The position numbers and the translations under genes are program-made. Source: Actinomycetota bacterium (GTDB lineage: Bacteria; Actinomycetota; Actinomycetes; Actinomycetales; Microbacteriaceae). From it: a stretch of DNA of 12,061 nucleotides. Shown here one piece after another: positions 7,079-12,061 of the stretch. Each line of letters starts with the position of its first letter. Within the stretch, counting starts at the first letter, position 1. Below the pieces are notes generated by a model. It saw nothing but the letters and a program-made list of their open reading frames with translations, was not told the DNA's origin and searched no databases. The stretch spans positions 1 through 12,061 of the forward strand of contig WLFX01000015.1 in assembly GCA_009703545.1 (NCBI GenBank), written 5' to 3'.

Positions 7079-7083
7079 CGGAT

Positions 7084-8091
7084 ATGGCATTGTCCCCCAT
7101 CATGCTAACCGCGTGGGCGGTTGCAGAGATCCCGTCCCTCGAAATCGACGGCTACCGGGACTCGTCAACGGACGACTTTGATCGCGTCACGTGCCGTACC
7201 TCAGACGATCGCGTCATCTCGATTTCGTCTCCGCTCACAGCGCCCGCAGCGGACTTACAAAACGCGGAGCACCGTGTTGGGCAACTACTTGGGGCCGGTG
7301 TGCGGGAACGGTTGCCGTTCGGTGTCCCCCACACTCTCGCAGCGGGTTCCCATGATAAACGGCGAATCGTTGTCACCGAAGAAGCCAGCGGGACTCCTTT
7401 GTCGAACCTCAAGGACGCTCGCGTTGCAATCCCCTCACTTGCGAAGGCAATCGCCGCCATCCATAACCTGCCCGCATCGATTGTCACGCGAAATGTGATT
7501 CCCGCGACGACATCTCTCGATAGCTTGCGTGACGCAGCTGGAATCATTGACCGCGCGCACCAGACGACCAAGGTTCCGAGCCCGCTCCTCGATCGCTGGG
7601 ACGCGGCCATCGAGGATGCTGGCATGTGGCAGTTCACGCCCACAATCACTCATGGCAATCTGGACTTCGATGCCGTTCTGATGGACGGAGTAGCGGTTTC
7701 GGGCGTTATCAATTGGGCGGGTGCTCGCGTTGCCGACCCCGCTGATGACCTCATGCGAGTATTCGCACGTTTCGGCGCTGATGACGCAGTGGAATTCATG
7801 ACCCTCTATTCGGCCGAACGCCCAACGAACGACAGGCGCCTCGCTCACCGTGCGCGCTTTGCCTCGGAATTAGATGTCGCCCGCTGGCTCATTCACGGCG
7901 CTGACTCGAATGACGACGGAATCGTTGCGGATGCGGTTGCCATGCTGAACGTCCTCCTCACGGCAGTGGCGGACAATCCCGCGACCGATCTCGGCGCCCC
8001 GCCGAAGTCGCCGACGACATTGATGTTCGGAGAAAATAGAACAGCCGCGACGATGGCGCATCGAGAAGTTCAGACGCCCGAGCCGCTCTAA
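7084..8091 (+). CDS. APH-fold (aminoglycoside phosphotransferase family) protein, probably catalytically degenerate
   Basis: A 335-residue protein with the C-lobe signature of the APH/choline-kinase fold: THGNLDFDAVLMDG (189-202), then GVINWAGARVADPADDL (207-223). In active members the first block reads HGDLxxxN and the second has DW. Here the catalytic Asp is Asn192, the metal-binding Asn is Ala197 and the metal-binding Asp is Asn210, so all three key positions differ. The fold elements around them (the DP of ADPADDL and the loop spacing) are kept, so the protein is probably folded and functional as a binder or regulator, not a kinase. A Pro/Thr-rich tail follows about residue 300. The start is ATG 7084, with no Shine-Dalgarno and a -10-like hexamer 6 nt upstream (leaderless candidate). 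It is divergent from the UvrD2-type gene and its stop codon abuts the stop of adnB. Annotation as an antibiotic phosphotransferase would be misleading. Confidence 0.8.
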   Translation: MALSPIMLTAWAVAEIPSLEIDGYRDSSTDDFDRVTCRTSDDRVISISSPLTAPAADLQNAEHRVGQLLGAGVRERLPFGVPHTLAAGSHDKRRIVVTEEASGTPLSNLKDARVAIPSLAKAIAAIHNLPASIVTRNVIPATTSLDSLRDAAGIIDRAHQTTKVPSPLLDRWDAAIEDAGMWQFTPTITHGNLDFDAVLMDGVAVSGVINWAGARVADPADDLMRVFARFGADDAVEFMTLYSAERPTNDRRLAHRARFASELDVARWLIHGADSNDDGIVADAVAMLNVLLTAVADNPATDLGAPPKSPTTLMFGENRTAATMAHREVQTPEPL

Positions 8092-11000
8092 CTAGTCAAT
8101 GGGCGGAAGTGCCTCGAGACGCGCCAAACGTTCGGGTTCTACAGTCCACTCCCAGTCGTGTGCGATGTAATACAGAACCGCATCGACGTCGGTCACGTCT
8201 ATTGAGAGCAGCGCAGCGAGTGCACGCCGGTACAACACCAGCTGCATCGCCTTGGCGTCCTTTTCCAATTCCGTGGGTTTCGCTCCGGTCTTCCAATCGA
8301 CTACCACCCATCGACCATCGATGCGGTAGACGGCGTCAATTTTGCAGACCACGATGTGTTTGCCCTGGGGAAGGAGGATTTCTAACTCGGTGTGTTCAGG
8401 TTTGAGTCCGGGCCAACGCGACGCGAGATAGGCGTCTTTCAACTTACGTATTCCGTCATCGGAATCAGGGAGGTCGTTCGCTTGATCCCAACCGTCAACG
8501 AAATCATCGTCAACACCACCGCGTTCAATCCAAAGGTGCACCTCGGTTCCCAAACGTGCCGCGCGATACGGGCGTGTCGGGACGGGACGCCGATTACCTT
8601 CGCGAACCTTGTCAAGATCCATCGACCATTCGGCGTACCGTGACGCAGGGATGCGCACAGGAACATCCGTTGCCCCTCGCGTTTCGTGCGCAAGGAGTTG
8701 CTCGATGGCTCGGGCATCGACTGGATTGACCGAACCCGTTGACGATTCGATTTCCCGGGCGGCGGCATCATAGGCAGCGCGGTGTCTCGCCCGTCCAAGC
8801 GGATCGCGCGGAGGCCACTCGACCTCGATACCGTCGCCATCAGGGTTGGATTCTGGTACCGGATCGATAATCGCCTTGTCCAAAAGCCCCGCCGCGTGAA
8901 GTTCTTCCCAATACGTGCTGGGAATCTTTGCCGTCTTGCCCTTCCCCTCGAAATGCGCACCCGAAATCCACAGGTGGTGGCGTGCGCGAGTGACACCGAC
9001 GTACATCAGTCGACGCTCTTCGGGAAGAATTAACATCGTCTTGAGTCGACGAGTGTAGGCCTCTGACTCGAGAAAGAGGTCATCGATGGTGGTCGCTGTT
9101 TCCCAATTGAATTCGGGCAGATATTTGCGGTCACTTCGGAATTTTCGGGGTAGTGCACCCAGTTGCAACCATCCCATCTCGTTCGCCGCCTTGGACTTGT
9201 CCCCGCGAAGACTTCCATTAGCGGGAATGGGCGGTTGTGTCCAACGGGGCAACGCGACGACGTCCCACTCGAGCCCCTTGGACGAATGCACGGTGAGAAC
9301 CTGGACGACTCCCGGTTCGGGCTCGTCGGTTCGGGGGGTCATCCGTTCGCGTTTTTCCACCTCGGAAAGCCAGGCAACAAAACCGCGCAGCGTGTGTTCG
9401 GACGGAATCGCAAGGTACGAGTGGATGAGGTCGTCGAAGGCCTCGCGATAGGCGGCCGGTGAGTGGTGAAGTGACGCGGCCGCTTCGACATCGAGTTGTA
9501 AGGCACTGGCGGTGAGGTTGACCATATCCGGAATTGACACGTCGACCTGAGAACGCAGGTTGTGAAAGAATTCCGCGGCATGCACAAGGCGTTCCCATCC
9601 CTCGTCGCTGAACGACACGCGTTTGTCGAACGTATTGTTCGTCTCGACGTCGTCGCGGTCCGTATATCTCAGGGAATCGAGCGCGTCCACGAGTGAGTCC
9701 GATTCGTCCTCCACGAGAGAACTGCCCAGTCGTGCACGTTGGTCTTGTGATGTATATGACGTCGCAACGTTGCGCGCGTGATTGTGGAGCGACCACAGGT
9801 CGTTGACCGATACCTGCCAGCGTGCTCCACCGAGCAATCGAACAAGTCGCGCACCCTTCGCCGGATCGGCAACAACCGAGAGCCCACAGTAAAGGTCGGC
9901 AATGAACGGGTTCCCCAAAATGCCCGCGACACCCAAAAGTCGGTAGGGAACATTGTTGTCATCGAACGCCCGAAGGAACGTGTCGAGATGCGTGCGGGTT
10001 TGAATGAGCATCGCCATGGTCGGTGGTGCCTCGGCCGCCTTCCGACCGGACCTCGCAGGATCGAGATGGCGTTGGAACCATTTCGCTAATCGATCGGCTT
10101 CAGTTGACGTGCTGGCGGCGAAGGTTCCCTCGATGTCCCAGCGTGACGCGCCCGGGAACGAATTCAAACGATCGACGTCTAACGGATTTTGTTCGGTTCG
10201 GTTGTCGAGAATGACGTTCGCTGCCGCCAATATTGCCGTTCCGTTTCGCCACGAGGTGACGAGTGGCCGGTGAGTGCGCTCTCCTTCGGCGACATGGAAG
10301 TCATCGTGGAACGACGCGACATTTGCGGGGCTCGCACCGCGCCACCCGTAAATCGACTGGTTCGGATCGCCAACGGCCGTGACACGATTTGGTCCGAAGA
10401 GTTCCGAAAACAGACTCGTCTGTGAAAACGACGTGTCCTGATATTCGTCAAGGATGACAACCTTGAAACGGTCACGGTACGACTGCGCCACGCTCGGAAA
10501 ATTCTGGATGATGCGTCGCGCAAACGTGACTTGGTCAGAGAATTCGACGACCCCGCGGCGCTGTTTCTCGAGAATAAAGTCGCGGGCAAGGGGAAGCAAG
10601 ACCTCTAGTGCGCCGACCGCATTCAACTTGGCGCGGAACTTTTCCATCTCGATGGTGGTCTTGCCCGGCAGTTCGCGACGTTGAGCGACCTCACGTGCAT
10701 AGGCGATGACTTCGGCGTCGTCCGTGACATCGAACTCCCCTAGTTCAGACGCCAGTCGAATGACCGCATCGATGACGGCATCGAGCGAAAGGTCATACTC
10801 ACCGAGACGCGAATCGGTGCACGAGGTGACAACGCCGCGGGCAATCGCATACGCCGTGGCCTCAGTGATCACCGGTGAATCCGCGTCCCAGCCAATCCGC
10901 GCAGCGTGCTCGGCAAATATTTCGGATGCGAACGAGTTGTAAGTGGAAACGGTCGGTGTCGCAAACCCGTGGTCGTCGTCGACAAGGTGGTCGATGTTGA

Positions 11001-11307
11001 CACCCAATGCCGCGAACTCTGCGCGCCGGTGGCGGAGGAGCGCGATGCGTCGTCGGAACCGTTCAGCGAGTTCGCGTGCGGCCTTTCGTGTGAAGGTCAG
11101 CCCGAGTACTTCTTCCGGTCGAATCCCGTGGGTCGCGACGAGCCACAGCGCACGCAGAGACATCGTTTCAGTCTTTCCACTACCTGCCCCCGCGAGCACA
11201 AGGTGGATGCCTTCGGCGCTCATGCCGATTACGTCGGCTTGTTCGGCAACGGGTTCGAATCCGAGTCCGAGAAGTTTGTCTAACATTCGTGGATCGAGAT
11301 TATTCAT
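8092..11307 (-). CDS. adnB: AdnB-like helicase-nuclease subunit (UvrD motor plus PD-(D/E)XK nuclease)
   Basis: A 1071-residue protein, close to mycobacterial AdnB in length. The N-terminal SF1A motor has Walker A GAGSGKT (40-46), motif Ia GLTFTRKAAREL (69-80), motif II LDEYQD (286-291), motif III GDPNQSIYGWRGA (313-325), motif IV SWRN (352-355), motif V LTVHSSKGLEWD (671-682) and motif VI EERRLMYVGVTRARHHL (763-779), all intact. The C-terminal RecB-like nuclease has LGTEVHLWIE with His924, IDAVYR with Asp991, VVVDWKTG with Asp1004 and Lys1006, and QLVLYR with Gln1022 and Tyr1026. AdnB is the leading motor of the AdnA-AdnB complex, which unwinds and resects double-strand ends in actinobacteria in the role RecBCD or AddAB has elsewhere. 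The ATG at 11307 overlaps the end of adnA by 8 nt and has a good Shine-Dalgarno, so expression is probably coupled. The TAG stop directly abuts the stop of the convergent APH-fold gene, leaving no room for a terminator. Confidence 0.93.
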   Translation of the reverse strand: MNNLDPRMLDKLLGLGFEPVAEQADVIGMSAEGIHLVLAGAGSGKTETMSLRALWLVATHGIRPEEVLGLTFTRKAARELAERFRRRIALLRHRRAEFAALGVNIDHLVDDDHGFATPTVSTYNSFASEIFAEHAARIGWDADSPVITEATAYAIARGVVTSCTDSRLGEYDLSLDAVIDAVIRLASELGEFDVTDDAEVIAYAREVAQRRELPGKTTIEMEKFRAKLNAVGALEVLLPLARDFILEKQRRGVVEFSDQVTFARRIIQNFPSVAQSYRDRFKVVILDEYQDTSFSQTSLFSELFGPNRVTAVGDPNQSIYGWRGASPANVASFHDDFHVAEGERTHRPLVTSWRNGTAILAAANVILDNRTEQNPLDVDRLNSFPGASRWDIEGTFAASTSTEADRLAKWFQRHLDPARSGRKAAEAPPTMAMLIQTRTHLDTFLRAFDDNNVPYRLLGVAGILGNPFIADLYCGLSVVADPAKGARLVRLLGGARWQVSVNDLWSLHNHARNVATSYTSQDQRARLGSSLVEDESDSLVDALDSLRYTDRDDVETNNTFDKRVSFSDEGWERLVHAAEFFHNLRSQVDVSIPDMVNLTASALQLDVEAAASLHHSPAAYREAFDDLIHSYLAIPSEHTLRGFVAWLSEVEKRERMTPRTDEPEPGVVQVLTVHSSKGLEWDVVALPRWTQPPIPANGSLRGDKSKAANEMGWLQLGALPRKFRSDRKYLPEFNWETATTIDDLFLESEAYTRRLKTMLILPEERRLMYVGVTRARHHLWISGAHFEGKGKTAKIPSTYWEELHAAGLLDKAIIDPVPESNPDGDGIEVEWPPRDPLGRARHRAAYDAAAREIESSTGSVNPVDARAIEQLLAHETRGATDVPVRIPASRYAEWSMDLDKVREGNRRPVPTRPYRAARLGTEVHLWIERGGVDDDFVDGWDQANDLPDSDDGIRKLKDAYLASRWPGLKPEHTELEILLPQGKHIVVCKIDAVYRIDGRWVVVDWKTGAKPTELEKDAKAMQLVLYRRALAALLSIDVTDVDAVLYYIAHDWEWTVEPERLARLEALPPID

Positions 11308-12061
11308 CAGAGCTCACCTCAGAAATTCTGACCCACGTGGTTTCGAGGTCGCGGGCACCCGAATATTCGGGTGCGGTTTCGGGTCCGGTGAATCGTTCGG
11401 AATGCATCGCCACCCCCATGTCAATGACCATGTTGGTGAAGTCGTCGAGAGCCGCCGCGTCCATCGCAGACTGGGTGCGAACGGTGTAACGCGAATTCTT
11501 GCTCGCGACGCGTGGATACAACAATCCGGCCGAGTGAAGTGCGGTCGCCTCGGCAACGGCGTCGCCCAGAGCCTTGTGACTAAAGGCGAGTTGATAGGCC
11601 TTGAGTTGCAAATGAGATTCAGCGCCCTTGGCGGATTCCGGTACTTTGGCCGTCTTGATGTCGATGATGGACACCGATCCGTCCGAGTGTCGTTCAACGC
11701 GGTCGATTGTTCCACCCACCACGATGTCCAGTCCTCCTTTTTCGGTAGTCGAAAGGGTGACCGTGGTGAATTTCTCACTGTCCAAGACCCGTCGGCCCTC
11801 AAGTGCCACGTCGCGAACGTAATCTGCCAACGCATCGATCATGGTCCGAGTTGTCGCGAGCCACTGCGCGCGAAGCCACGGTGCATCGAAATTCACTTCG
11901 TTCCATTTTTCCTCGACGGCAGCCCACAGGTCATCGCGCGTGCCGTCGGGTGCAACTTCGATTGCCCGATGAACGAGGGTGCCGATTGCCGCACTCAACC
12001 CGGACGCGCCGCCCGCAACACTGGAGACGAACCAGTCGAGCGCGGACGCGTCAAAGGTCTC
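11300..12061 (-). CDS. adnA: AdnA-like subunit, C-terminal PD-(D/E)XK nuclease part (5' end off window)
   Basis: The frame is open from the right edge to the TAA at 11302-11300, showing the last 253 residues; the N-terminal UvrD-like motor lies outside. An internal TTG at 11998 is not a start, because the frame continues upstream with sense (ETFDASALDWFVSSVAGG). Nuclease motifs (visible-fragment numbering): IGTLVHRAIE with His31, GGTIDRVER with Asp120, IIDIKTAK with Asp134 and Lys136, and QLKAYQ with Gln152 and Tyr156, so the active site looks intact. The fragment has no cysteine at all, although many actinobacterial AdnA C-termini, as I recall them, end in a cysteine-rich stretch. AdnA partners AdnB in resecting DNA ends. 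It is assigned as AdnA by its place upstream of adnB, as in mycobacteria, and by the nuclease domain. The two genes overlap by 8 nt. Confidence 0.87.
   Translation of the reverse strand, partial: ETFDASALDWFVSSVAGGASGLSAAIGTLVHRAIEVAPDGTRDDLWAAVEEKWNEVNFDAPWLRAQWLATTRTMIDALADYVRDVALEGRRVLDSEKFTTVTLSTTEKGGLDIVVGGTIDRVERHSDGSVSIIDIKTAKVPESAKGAESHLQLKAYQLAFSHKALGDAVAEATALHSAGLLYPRVASKNSRYTVRTQSAMDAAALDDFTNMVIDMGVAMHSERFTGPETAPEYSGARDLETTWVRISEVSSDE
11313..11320 (-). promoter_or_regulatory. Ribosome binding site of adnB inside the adnA 3' end
   Basis: GAGGTGAG on the minus strand is 5 nt before ATG 11307 and lies within the last codons of adnA. It supports this start and suggests translational coupling of the two subunits. 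Confidence 0.7.

Noticed and set aside
9218..9796. Minus-strand open frame (192 codons) in another frame of adnB
   Set aside because: It lies completely inside the adnB motor region, whose motifs are unbroken on both sides; its composition is Arg-rich and shadow-like.
11996..11998. TTG at 11998 as start of a 232-residue nuclease protein
   Set aside because: The frame continues to the right edge with plausible AdnA sequence, and a free-standing nuclease here would break the adnA-adnB arrangement.
1..12061. CRISPR arrays, tRNA or rRNA genes, insertion sequences, phage genes
   Set aside because: I looked through both strands and saw no regularly spaced repeats, cloverleaf-type sequences, transposase motifs or terminal inverted repeats. 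Coding genes fill almost the whole window.

Overview
The window looks like chromosomal core DNA of an actinobacterium. GC is moderate (45% and 65% in two lines I counted, probably mid to high 50s overall). Coding is almost gap-free, GTG starts are common, and the gene set and order match an actinobacterial neighbourhood: UPF0182 membrane protein, PDZ/Lon-like protease, DUF2342 metalloprotease, E1/TOMM-like protein, UvrD2-type helicase and AdnB-AdnA. In Mycobacterium tuberculosis the same order runs through about Rv3193c-Rv3202c, with extra genes between (an ABC1-type kinase, whiB7, nudC, a channel). An APH-fold gene lies between the helicases, and the overall compaction suggests a Microbacteriaceae-like, possibly small-genome lineage. 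That placement is inference.

Layout: (1) minus strand, 1-2053: N-terminal part of a UPF0182 multi-pass membrane protein, running off the left edge; (2) minus, 2102-3223: membrane-anchored PDZ plus S16 (Lon-type) serine protease of the YlbL/DdcP type; (3) plus, 3259-4590 and 4623-5390: DUF2342 metalloprotease-like protein and an orphan E1/TOMM leader-binding-like protein, probably one operon; (4) minus, 5368-7026: short UvrD2-type helicase without HRDC, overlapping its convergent neighbour by 23 bp; (5) plus, 7084-8091: APH-fold kinase-like protein whose catalytic residues are replaced; (6) minus, 8092-11307 and 11300-12061: AdnB complete and the C-terminal nuclease part of AdnA, overlapping by 8 nt and so probably translationally coupled.

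Functionally, the right half is a double-strand-break resection operon (AdnA-AdnB motor-nuclease) near a second SF1A helicase. The left half is cell-envelope and proteolysis genes, one resembling a Bacillus protease for recovery from the DNA-damage checkpoint. No tRNA, rRNA, CRISPR array, insertion sequence, prophage or large repeat was seen, and no intergenic gap exceeds 60 bp. The two divergent gaps (35 and 57 bp) each carry overlapping, oppositely directed -10-like hexamers. No clearly new multi-gene system was found. The most interesting points are the orphan E1/TOMM-like gene beside the metalloprotease, the degenerate APH-fold protein, the cysteine-free AdnA C-terminus, and the shared-promoter and leaderless arrangement.
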